Shown: positions 20,560-30,262 of the stretch, one piece after another
Layout of the letters: each line of letters starts with the position of its first letter
How positions within the stretch are numbered: position 1 is the first letter of the stretch
Source of the DNA: Tricholoma matsutake
Taxonomy: Eukaryota; Basidiomycota; Agaricomycetes; Agaricales; Tricholomataceae
NCBI GenBank assembly: GCA_026075535.2
Contig: AP026538.1
Location: 1,736,001-1,800,000, forward strand
Length of the DNA stretch: 64,000 nt
Direction of reading: 5' to 3'
The notes under the pieces: model-generated
The model's database searches: none
What the model was told of the DNA's origin: nothing
What the model saw: only the letters and a program-made list of their open reading frames with translations
Translations under genes and position numbers: made by a program

Positions 20560-23500
20560 TTGTCAGCCCTCAATGCTAATTCATATCATGAAGCATGCTG
20601 GTAATTAGCATGGGCTAGCGGACCAGGAAGGGTATTCTCAGACTGTGAGGCTGACTGCCACTGTTGGCTGTGATAGATGAAATACCACACAGTCCACTGC
20701 ATTTTATATGTGACCAGTAGAAATTCCTCCCTCCATTGATATCTCTGAGCCCATGAACAAAGCCAATGTACTTGCCTGACTATGAGAATTGTTAGTACAA
20801 TGAATACAGATGGCTACAAAATATATTTACATTCCCAGAATCGGCTGGCATTGGCATTGGCATCAGCATTGGCCATGAGACCAGTGTGGGAATTATGCCA
20901 AATCCAGGACAGACGAACAGAGGTGGAACCAGGTACATTCGGATTCAAAATAGCTGTGCTGGCATTGAGGTCATTCTTGGTTAACTGCTGAAACATACTC
21001 AATGTGTCATCATCACAATCCAGTGCCAGCAATCGGCTATGGCAATGGTTATACATTTGGGCATGCAAGCTAATTTTGTTAACCAACTTGTGGACAACAG
21101 CTCATGACTGGGTGTGAACTCCCTTTCACAGCACCACTTGAATGATGTGTGAATATTGAAATGATTTGTCAGCAATGAGCTCCTGCAGCTGGTGCAGCAG
21201 TCGGCTTGACTGGATCTTGTGGAGGTTAATCTCTACATCTGCAAGATTGCCATTAGAGGGGAGGTATACTTGTTGCTCCTCAGCTTGAATAGCATGTGTG
21301 TTGGCTGGGAGATCTGACAGGCCTGATGCCACAGCACTGTCATCATCCAGGTCACTGGGGGTATCAAATTTGCCTTCATTATCACGGGTGATCCATGAGG
21401 GAGCAATGTCATGATCGGCAATGTCGGCAGCATTTTGTAACTGTGTTAAGGTTACCATGTGAGATATGAGAGCTTCTCTTTCCCATTCAACAGCTTGTGT
21501 GTCAGAAATATGAGGTGATTTACCAAGTCAATGGATTTTGTCTCATAATTCAATCGTGGTGACAATCAATGATGGGTTGTCAGTACAACTCACTGCATTT
21601 GTTCAAAAAGAATAGCAAAATCAATCCACTCCTCGACTGTGGATTGAACCAGTGCTGATGCTGAATTTAAGGCCAATCCCGCTCCCACTGCTGATCCTGT
21701 CCCCACTGCCAATGCTGTTTCTGATATGTGAGTGGCATACATATCCATTACCCTGATATCTGTGAGCCTTAGGGATTCTGCTGCCCTCACTTCATCCTCC
21801 CATTGTTTGATTGCCAGTTGGCTGAATGCTGCCATTAGTTCACCATGGTATTGGCCAAGTTGTGTAGAGTTCTCAAGGGCTTCCCAAGATTTTGAGCAGA
21901 GTGTGACTGTCATGCCAAGCATTTTCTTGTGATTTGAATCTGTAGCATGATCATCAAGCATTTCTGCCCGATGTGGCAAGGTTGCTGTTCTGACCATCGG
22001 GGAAATGGAATTCAGTGATGCCCACAGAGACTCAAGTATTTCTCCTGCTACAATGCCGGAACCTGGAATGAAGGACGGAGCATAGCAAAAAAAGGATTCA
22101 TCCTTGTGGCCATGAACATGCAAAAGCCCAATGGCCAGGTCAATGGTCAAGCTGGCTGGAAGATACACCAATACATTCCTGAAGGTGGATAATATACTGG
22201 CAGACAATGTTGTAAATGAGCATGACACACTGCTGAGGGTCAACTCTAGTGATCTTCAGCACTTGAAGGAAAGCAAAGTTGACATTCCTTTGCTGTTCTC
22301 CATGAAACAGGTCTACCAATGCATTGGGCACATAACATCCATGCCATGCACATGCAATGGCTGCTGCTCCAGTCCTGTCACATGCCTTCGATGCCAGAAA
22401 AGCATTCACAATGGCTAGGAATTTATCTTTGCAAGGAGCCTTCTGGAAACCCAAATACAAATCAGACTGGCTTTGGGGATGGCATTAGGAACAGCATTGG
22501 CCACCACCAAGGGAAGGTACCTACCATTAATTGTTCTATGGCAGCTTGGAGAAACAGCTCATATTCAGCCTGATTGGGGCCATCCCACCTCCATCCCATA
22601 GCCATATATCAGTATTGGAGTTTTTCTGCTGAACATGATCACTTTGAAATTGCCATTGGCCATGAATATGCATTTAAAAACAAATCTGAATTCCATAGTA
22701 TCATTTTAGATGCCACTGCACTGAGGTATTTTGACACCCACTGGCAAAGCTCATGGTAGAGATTGACCACTTTTGCAGGCCTCATTGGCAATGTTACATG
22801 CTGAATCAGCTGGTAAAACTGATAGGCCGATGCCTTTAATTCCAGATTACAGAGCCAAAAACGGTCTAGGACCTGCATGGTGAACAGAGTCCATATGTTG
22901 GTGAAGCTTGTGGGTAGTAAGTTACTGGTTACCAGGTCCAAGGGAATTCGGTGTTCCCCCTGACACTGGCAGGTAACCATTGCTAAGTGATGTATTCCAT
23001 TTGTATGGACCACACAAATAGAACTGTTGTTCAAGGCATTGGCAGTTGGGATGTCATTGGCAGTTTGAATAGGATTAGGCAAATATGGTTGAAACCCATG
23101 GATGTTGTCATCAGCATGCTCAACTTCAGATTTGTCATTGCCATCAAAGAAGTCTTGGAAACTATTCTCAACATCAATATTTCCCTTCTCTTGACGCCAA
23201 AGGGCATCAAAGTGATTAAAAAACACTGAGTCAGCCCCAGTTTCATCTTTGTCCCAGTCATCAGCCTGAGACTCATTATATGCATCTGAGGTTGAGCCAG
23301 GTGAAGAGCGCCGATGCTGGTGCCAGTGTCGCTGCCATTGCCAATCATTTGCCTGCCAAATGGCTGACTCTTGCTCTGCTTTATCATTCATGTCTTCAAA
23401 TGTCTCCAGATATTTCAATTGGAAGTTCAGAGCATTGCAAATCAGCTGATCCATCTGGTGCTGGACTAAAATGTATGTGCCAACCTCCCATAGCTCAGCC

Positions 23501-24080
23501 CAGTAGAAGTGCGTGCTGGTCCAGTATTCAATGCAATGGAAGGGATTTTGCCTGTGGGTTACACACATGCATGTGTGGCAAAGCATGCTTCCCAGTGAAC
23601 AATCAATGTATTGCCAAATTGCCCATTTATTGAATGGACAGTGGTTGCAAACTTGTTTGTCAGCTGACCATGCCTGCCAAGCAAGGGATGCTTGCAGCAA
23701 TTCATCTACTCATCCCACAAACTCCAGTACATAGTCTTGTTGTCTCTATTATTTGTATATGAGCCTCACTCCATAAGCAATCAGTGTCAGAAACTAACCA
23801 TGCTGATGTGTGGCTGAGTCAGCTCAGTGGCCACCTGAGGTTCTTGCATGTCCCATTCTGGAGCAACATTGGGATTATCCTGTATAACAGAATTTGATTG
23901 ACCCAGTTCTTCCACTGCAGTCAGAGGGACCTTGATGTGCTTTGTTTTTGGTCCATGTTTTGTGTTGACCTCAACTTCTACATGTGTAACAGTATCGACT
24001 GCATCGTCATTGTCCTCATGCAGGGGGGCATTCTTCTTTGATCTTCTCTTTCACTTGTAAGGAACTCTTGTTAGGCTCAT
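20560..24080 (-). pseudogene. KDZ-family transposase with CxC2-type cysteine cluster
   Basis: Starts MSLTRVPYK at 24080, followed by a Lys/Arg-rich stretch, an apparent intron near 23815-23750, then DYVLEFVG and LLQASLAWQAWSADKQ. The cysteine cluster follows (23650-23420: CNHCPFNKWAIW, CHTCMCVTHRQNPFHCIEYW). Next come HTNGIHHLAMVTCQCQ and VLDRFWLCNLELKASAYQFY (about 22830). The KDZ core is recognisable: ACAWHGCYVPNALVDL and IYNIVCQYIIHLQE (22400-22150), then GLLHVHGHKDESFFCYAPSF with the GE-x-ESLWASLN motif (22130-21990) and MLDDHATDSNHKKMLGM. The C-terminal part (LTKNDLNASTAILNPNVPGS, then YQWREEFLLVTYKMQWTVWY) reaches about 20600. KDZ proteins are DDE/RNase H-fold transposases common in basidiomycetes. 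The frame breaks at about 22660-22460 and 21590, and TGA stops replace expected arginines near 24050 and 23715, so it is probably dead. Confidence 0.85.
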
Positions 24081-24156
24081 GATGATTTGAGGTGAGTCAC
24101 AATGACACCCATTTATTGATGAGGCTATTGTACTATCAACCTCATGTGATCCTCAT

Positions 24157-26131
24157 GTGATCCTCGTGCCGATGATATGTTTTATGTCAATCACAAGAAT
24201 GATTCTTTCCTTCACATCAGTCCCACCTGAGCCATCAGAGAACCCATGGTTGAGACAGTACTGGAAGGGAAGCAGATATACAGTTGAAGAGTGGAAGATC
24301 ATTAAGCCTTATAAAGTTGCATTCCAATCACAGGAATCGAAAGCTGGCCAATTGCAAATACTCAAGTGCGACATCCTCCCAGCAATATTCAACTACTGGG
24401 CATCAATTGACAGGGCCCCTATGGATGAGGAGGAGAGTTGCATTTGTGCCAAGGTAAACTCACAAGCATGTGAAGGTTGTATTATTGATCACATTGCCAG
24501 GAACTAACAACGTGGCTTTCCAACAACTGGTGAATGACCAAAGGCTGCTCATGGAAATCAAATGACTTCAAAGTAAAGTGGTTGGAAGTCATTTGGAGCT
24601 TGTACTGGGACTAAGTTTCACAACAGATCACAAACCTGTTAGGTGTTGAGGACGCCACCACAAGTACACCAGGATGGTTCCAAGCATGACTGCCAGCTAT
24701 CAAGCATGTTTTCAACACCATGAATGCAGAGGAGAAAGCCATCCTTGAAGTCAAACAGGAGAAAATGATGTGGGAAGGATATCCTGAGCAGACAAAGTGA
24801 GGGTAAGTTGAAGCCGATGCCATTGCTGTTGCTGCTGCTGATCCTGGACATAACAAAAATTTCACAGTCTAGCAGAGAAATACCTGCTTAAGCATGTGGT
24901 GGAGAATGCATGACAACAGTGGCTAGAAATGGGGGTGTTGTCTGTGACATTTACAGCCTATACTGCACCTAATGGTTTAATGGTTGTTGACATGTGAGTC
25001 CCTGAATCATTTACTGCCAATGCGATGCCAATGCCAATGCCAACTCCAGTAATGAAAATGTTGCCTCTCTGATGGCCACCCCTGCATGATTGTTTCTGGA
25101 CATGTATCATGATCAAGTCACTGAACTGAAGTAAAACTTTATGAGTTATATCAAGGGTTTATGCCCATCACACCTTGCTTCAAGGTTGGCAATGCAACAT
25201 AATGCAACTAACAATGACTAATGATGGCTTCCTGATCCTTCCCACACCATGGAAAGGATCACAATTCAAGAAAAAAGAGCTGGAAGAATGGTTTATGTTG
25301 TATGTTGGGCAGCATTACAGTATGTTGACTTCCTATTCCACAAACCATTACTAATCTCCTGCAGAACTAGATCTCCCAGCTAGGTTCAAATTCAGAGACC
25401 CATGGAACATGCACATGAGTGTCATAGAAAACTTCTTTGACCATGTTCTGCAGTGACAAATAGTGCAGGGCCCTGAAAGAGCATTCCAGTTCAAAGTGAT
25501 CAAAGCCAGGGATGGGAGTGTGGCTCCTGCACACTATCTGAATGATTTGAATAACCCTTCACCTTCCCAATGCATTTCCAAATGCAGGGGCCAAAGAAAT
25601 GATGATGCCGATCCTCATAGCAGCACTGAGCTGGGCCCGTAGTGTTTCAAGGTCCAGTCTTTTTGCCGTTTTGCTGTATCTCAGCAATGACTGGATGAAA
25701 TCATTTTGTCAAAGAGAGGACCCCCTATTATTTTCACTTCTCTATCCATGATTAAATTTTGTGATTATATTGACAATCACTGACCAGAATCCTTATATTC
25801 CAGAGATGACCTCCTGGTCTTTGGCCAGATCTATCTGCTCAAATATTTTCATGATTCTATCTTATTGTTTGAGGTAGTAGGAGGCAGTTTAAATTTTAAA
25901 GAGACTGCAAAAGACTGCAACCCAACTGGACCTCGAAACACTACCTACCATATCCCCCCTGCACTGGATGTATTTCAACAGATGACTCCACCATCATCTC
26001 AAAATCCATCAGCCTTGGCATGGGCAAGACCTATCCGAAGGACAGCTGATGACCTTGCACAGCAGGAAGCCATTTCAACCCAGGCTGTTGGGAGGAGACA
26101 GAGAATTCAAAAAGTGAAATTTGCAGAGTAG
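24157..26131 (+). pseudogene. Transposon-associated ORF A, copy 1 (degenerate)
   Basis: Traces of one gene read rightward with many stops and frame changes. An open N-terminal part (24157-24507) has WLRQYWKGSRYTVEEWKIIKPY and a CEGCIIDHIA end. The middle keeps QQWLEMGVLSVTFTAY (about 24920). At 25270-25560 there is KKKELEEWFMLYVGQHYSML, later ELDLPARFKFRDPWNM and FQFKVIKARDGSVAP. The last exon (to 26131) ends RTADDLAQQEAISTQAVG then RRQRIQKVKFAE-stop. The pattern resembles hypothetical proteins that accompany transposons in agaricomycetes. I do not know a function. Two further copies of the C-terminal exon lie at 58.4 and 60.4 kb, each again convergent with a copy of ORF B. Confidence 0.5.
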
Positions 26132-26201
26132 ATTTACAAATAAATCACTATGTAATGTGAAAAAAAAATAGTCCAACTTTTATGTACATGCTGAATAACA
26201 T

Positions 26202-27530
26202 CTATTCTTTTCTGCCTTGCTTTGTCTCCCCTCTGTCCTCAGATGTTCCTGCTCTCTTCCTTGGGTTTGGCTGAGGGGTGGTACTTCTGGAAGGTAGTTC
26301 AGATGGAACAGGGGTCAGCCCACATGGGGATCAGCACAGCTGTGCAGGGGGAGGGCCAGGGTGAGGTGATTACATTGACTGCTGATGCTGGTGGGTTAAG
26401 TGCCGATGCCAGGGCAGCAGCCTCAGGCTTGGTGAGTGATGTTGGGGGGAGGAGGAGAGGGAGTGGTGGGCCATCAATGTTGTGGGCTGTACCATTTCTT
26501 GAGAATCCTGTGGTGTGGCAGGAATAATTTGGATGGGGGGGGGGGGGGGGGGGTGCCAGCCAAGGATGCTTCCCCTGCAACCTCTTCAGGCACAGCCAGT
26601 CCCTCCTCACCATGCTCAGGCTCAGTGTAAGCACCCTTGATAAATCCCCCCTCCTCAACCAGTTCTGCTATCTCTTCATCTTTGTCACCACCAGCAGCAG
26701 CAGCAGGAGTGGGAATGGGAGGGGGAGCTGGAGTGGGAAGGGGAGCAGGAGCAGGAGCAGGAGCAGGAGTGGGAGTGGGGGCAGGACCAGGACCAGGACC
26801 AGGACCAGGAGCGGCATTGACTTCCTCGGCATTGTCATTCCTTCCCAATCCACCTCTGCCCTTCTGCTTGGAGTCCTCTCGAGGTAAACCACCTGCCCAG
26901 CCATGTAACCATTGTACAATGCAATGGGTTGTGCACTGGCCTGCAACCCAAGGTATGCTTCAATATTGTTCACCCTGTTTTGAAGCAAGTCGACTGCATC
27001 CCAGAGTTCTCATACGTGGAGTTGGGACTCTTGGAATGACTCTTCATTCTACCATGCATGCTTGTACATGTCTTCCTCCAGTTGGTATAGACATCCAGTG
27101 AGGGTGGCATAGTCACAGGCAGAAGGGTAGGGAGTCAGGGCAGGGAGGGCAGTCAGCTCAGGTTTGGGATTGGCCATGTCAATATCCTCTTCCACAGCTA
27201 TGGGTATACGTGTTAGTGGTTTTATGTGTCATGATATGGAAGAACTAACCTTTGGATTTTCCTTTTTGTCTTGCAGTGAACTGCCTAGATGATTCCTCTC
27301 CACTGTCTTCACTAGAAAATCATGCCTTCTTTGATTTTCTTTTCACCAATCCTTTTGCTTTCTTGGTTCTTGGCACTCAATCCATGTCCTCTGGATTGCA
27401 CTGAACTTTCCCTTTCCCACAGAAGTAGCATGCCATTTTCCCATTCACCTGCTCCCAACACTCACATCTAAGCCTGACTCATTGTGCACATGGCATCATT
27501 TGCAAACTCCCTTGCTGGGGTGCTCCTCAT
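26202..27530 (-). pseudogene. Transposon-associated ORF B, copy 1 (cysteine-cluster protein, degenerate)
   Basis: Read leftward, this is a broken copy of the gene at 60679-61949. The N-terminal cysteine cluster is present but damaged: CYFCGKGKVQCNPEDMD near 27420, with stops. Next come a Lys/Arg-rich stretch and a helical region (LYQLEEDMYKHAWWNEESF, then LLQNRVNNIEAYLGLQ). GYMAGQVVYLERTPSRRAEV follows, and a long Pro/Ala repeat made of GGAGCAGGAGTGGGA-type DNA (26700-26820). The C-terminus reads KRAGTSEDRGETKQGRKE-stop at 26202. A run of 19 G (26535-26553) interrupts it. The right end of this copy is cut at about 27532 by the composite repeat. It converges with ORF A, the two stops being about 70 bp apart. 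Confidence 0.55.
26535..26553 (+). repeat. Homopolymer run of 19 G
   Basis: Lies inside ORF B copy 1. The same place in copy 2 (61002-61017) has 16 G, so the tract is an old, length-variable part of this gene family. On the coding strand it gives a run of prolines. Confidence 0.85.
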
Positions 27531-27744
27531 GCAGTACTTTACAGTCCCCCACCTGTCCTAGTGGATTCTGAGTAGAGTCCAATTGAACTACACTAAGTCA
27601 TATAGAGTTCAATCCCCCACTGGAGTCCAAGTGGAGTCTGAGTGGAATGCATTTCAACCAATGATAAGTCAATTATATACTGAGCTCAAAGGACTTTGGA
27701 CTTGGTGAATTTCATAAAGTACCCACAAAATAAATTTGTGTAGT

Positions 27745-27826
27745 GCAGGAATTGAACTCAAGACCTCACAATAAGGAATCACATGACAAACCAAACAAGT
27801 GTGCTCAACCACTTGAGCCACAGGAG
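27745..27826 (-). other. tRNA-like pol III promoter module (SINE-head type)
   Basis: On the minus strand an A box TGGCTCAAGTGG (27809-27820), continuing into a D-arm (GCTC...GAGC), is followed about 50 nt later by a B box GAGTTCAATTCC (27748-27759). The spacing and the extra-arm-like insert resemble a class II (Ser/Leu-type) tRNA. The acceptor stem does not pair, so this is a tRNA-derived element and not a functional tRNA. It points out of the composite repeat, towards the 11-bp array. Confidence 0.65.
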
Positions 27827-28286
27827 ACTTAGTAGGGACCAATATAAGGTTTATTTATAACTCAACTTTTCATATTCTTTGAGGAGGCATTTTTCAAACA
27901 ATTAAGATCAAATTTTTTTGATTAACCACATCCCTCGTGTAGGACATGAGGGAATGGGTATAATATAATAATAGACAAAAAAAACCCCTCTCACAAGATG
28001 CAAGAGGGGGGGGATTACTACTATGCACATAAAAAACTAAACCCCTCATGCTGAATGTGAGGGGGGATTTATAAGTACTACAATATATGTACCCCTTGTA
28101 TTCAGTGTGAGGGGGGGGCAGAGATAAATTAAAAATAATAAAGACCCCTCCCCATGCAAAATGCAGGGGAGGGGGGGTTGGAAAATGCAGGGGGGGGGGG
28201 TTGGGGGATGTGGTCTGGGGTGGGTGTTATCACCCACCCCTCCTTGCATGCATCTGTTGCTGTAGCAAGCCACACTCATCATCCAC

Positions 28287-28521
28287 CCTATGAGCAGTTG
28301 CTTGTAGGCATGGGGATGGGTGCCATGGTTGTCTTATCCCTGGTGTGCCTGCCATCCACCCGATGAGCAGCTGCTCATCGGTGTGGGCTCTCACCACCCA
28401 TCCACCCTGCAAGCAGAGGCTCGCAGGCATGGCGTGGGTGTGTTGTCAGCTTTGGGGGGTGCTGGTAGGTGTCATCAACTGCACACACTCATGATCCACC
28501 CTATGAGCAGGGGCTCACAGG
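28287..28521. repeat. Cluster of four 22-nt palindromes (GAGCAG core)
   Basis: Positions 28287-28308, 28360-28381, 28406-28427 and 28500-28521, each preceded by ATCCACC and mostly followed by CRTGG. The one at 28360 is a perfect palindrome: CCGATGAGCAG followed by its reverse complement. The others keep pairing with a few G-T or mismatched positions. Confidence 0.8.
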
Positions 28522-28564
28522 CGTGGGGTGGGTGTGTTGGGTTGTCTTGCATCCGGCTGTCATT

Positions 28565-28970
28565 ACCAGTAGAGTAGAACCTATAAAACAAAAGAAACAA
28601 GTTAGTTAGTTTATAAAAACAAAAAGCAAACAAAAAAGAACTTATGTAGGGCCCAAACAATGTGATGTGCATTGTTTGGGCCCACATTGGATTGTTTGTG
28701 GGTGGTAGCATCATTACTAGTAAATTATAACCTAGAAAGCTAAAGAAACAAGTGAGTTAGTTTATAAAAACAAAAACAAAATGAACAAAAACTTATGCAG
28801 GGCCCAAACAATGTGATCTGCATGGTTTGGGCCCACGTTGGTTTGTTTGTGGGTGGTGGCATTGTTGCCAGTAGATTATAACCTAGCAGGCTAAAGAAAC
28901 AGGTTAGTTAGTTTATAAAAACCAAAAGCAAACAAAAAAAAAACTTACATAGGGCCCAAACAATGCAATC
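28565..28970 (+). repeat. Three ~150-bp tandem units, each with a long hairpin
   Basis: Each unit has CCAGTAGA-TTATAACCTA, a GTTAGTTTATAAAAAC A-rich stretch, then the inverted repeat GGGCCCAAACAATG ... CATTGTTTGGGCCC (around 28651, 28801 and 28951) and a GTGGGTGGTGGCAT tail. Confidence 0.75.
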
Positions 28971-29125
28971 TGTGTTGTTTGGGCCTGCATTCCATCCATT
29001 CGGCTTGTTTGCAGGTGGTGGTGATGGCAGATTTGGTGTGGGAGTGGTGGTGGTGGTGGTGGTGAGTGATGAGCTGGCACATTTGATGATGTAGCTATGT
29101 GCTTTGTCATATACAGCTGCACCAT

Positions 29126-29200
29126 GGTACTGTGGCATAAGGGTTATATTGTGTATTATGATTACATCAGCAACCTACAGGGATCTGGGTTTGATTCCTT
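29126..29200 (+). other. tRNA-like pol III promoter module (SINE-head type)
   Basis: A box TGGCATAAGGGT (29133-29144) and B box GGGTTTGATTCC (29187-29198). Related copies lie at 48573-48651 (TGGTGTAATGGT and GGGTTCAATTCC, closest to consensus) and 58018-58095. It points out of the composite repeat to the right. Confidence 0.6.
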
Positions 29201-29280
29201 TTCTTACACACTTTCAGTGGAATCTGACTGGAATCCCAGTGGACTAGAACTGGATTCCACTGGACCTGTTACAATTTCCC

Positions 29281-30262
29281 TTGTAACTCATGGAACCTGA
29301 CTGACCTGACACACCCAATGATCCCCTCCAGACAGGAGGCACTCCCTGATTCATGCTTAAGAGCATGCCCCTGACACCAGACACACACATGACGCATGCT
29401 GACAACATGCATTCAATCCCCTTCCCATGGAAGGCACCCTTGACACATGACTCCATGCACCTGAACCCACTCCCACACATGCTGTGATATGACAGCCCTT
29501 TGACACGAGGTCCATGACATCGGACTCTCACAATTGACATGCTGTGCTGCAGCATGTCCTTGACATCGGATCAATGACATCGGACGCCTCATGCTAGGCA
29601 TGAGGCTGATTGTTTCTATTCATACCTGATACACATCTACCTTTCCAATTGGACAATAAGGACCTTCCTATTAGTATAAGTACTGTGACTCGTAGTAGGG
29701 ATGTCCTTAGTTTAGATCTAGGCAATCTACAGCTTTAACTTGTGAACTCATGAGCTTACTGAAAACCACTAAGGAAGCTCCTTAGTGCGTGAACCTGAAC
29801 GATTCTATGCAGAAGGCCTGCTAGAGTGCACTATCCATCTTACATTGGATGCTCCAAGTAAGACTAGTGCCAAACGACTTGGTGAGGAAGCACCTCATTG
29901 AACGACATCGACTAGATCAAGTGGTTAAGGCTTTGCCCTTAACATAAGATCTAAACTATCTGCTAGCCCACCTACCTAGGTGTAGGTAGTATGTCTTGAA
30001 ACACACCACCACAACCTGGGTCTAGACAAACCCCAGACTGACCAGCAAGAGAAGCAGAACCACAGCCAGGTTCATCTTGGTACCGATACAATGGAAGACT
30101 AGTCCATTACTTGACCCCAGCACAGTGTTGGTTCTACAGATCAACCAAAAGACAAAGAGGAGATTTCCTCACCGACGAAGACTTTGAACGACCACACACA
30201 AACCCCCACCCAAAACATCCACCCACTTCCTAACAGACAAAATCGATGACCTCTATAACAAG
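29281..30262 (+). repeat. Leader and probable 5' LTR region of gypsy element 2
   Basis: No coding potential. The left part (29290-29610) contains TTGACATCGGA and CATGACATCGGA repeats and a palindrome CCTCATGCTAGGCATGAGG. The right part carries CTTGGTACCGATAC at about 30080, where a primer-binding site might be expected. No second copy was found after the pol gene, so I cannot prove an LTR. Confidence 0.4.

Larger units (their letters stand above)
27533..29280. mobile_element. Composite repeat with outward-facing tRNA-like modules, copy 1
   Basis: Left end AGTACTTTACAGTCCCCCAC, then imperfect GGAGTCCAAGT/GAGTCTGAGT repeats, then a minus-oriented tRNA-like module (27745-27826). The body carries C/G-rich tracts, four 22-nt palindromes (28287-28521) and three ~150-bp tandem units each holding a GGGCCCAAACAATG hairpin (28565-28970). 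A plus-oriented tRNA-like module (29126-29200) follows, then GAATCTGACTGGAATCCCAG-type repeats to about 29280. The left boundary is set by the interruption of ORF B. The right boundary is approximate. No protein is encoded. Copies 2 (46684-48850) and 3 (57485-58325, partial) share this order. Confidence 0.7.

Noticed and set aside
20560..26131. A TET/JBP oxygenase gene beside the KDZ transposase
   Set aside because: I looked because such pairs are known in mushrooms, but found no HxD...H iron-binding pattern in any readable frame here.
26668..26988. Minus-strand frame ending in Leu-Val runs, like a membrane segment
   Set aside because: The Leu/Val run comes from the GGAGCAGGAGTGGGA repeat read in a shifted phase of ORF B. 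It is not a transmembrane protein.
27745..27826. A genuine tRNA gene
   Set aside because: A and B boxes are good, but the acceptor stem does not pair, the T stem is poor and the same module recurs in repeats, so it is tRNA-derived only.
28287..28521. CRISPR-like array of palindromic repeats
   Set aside because: Spacing is irregular, the repeats vary, and this is a eukaryotic nuclear sequence without cas genes.
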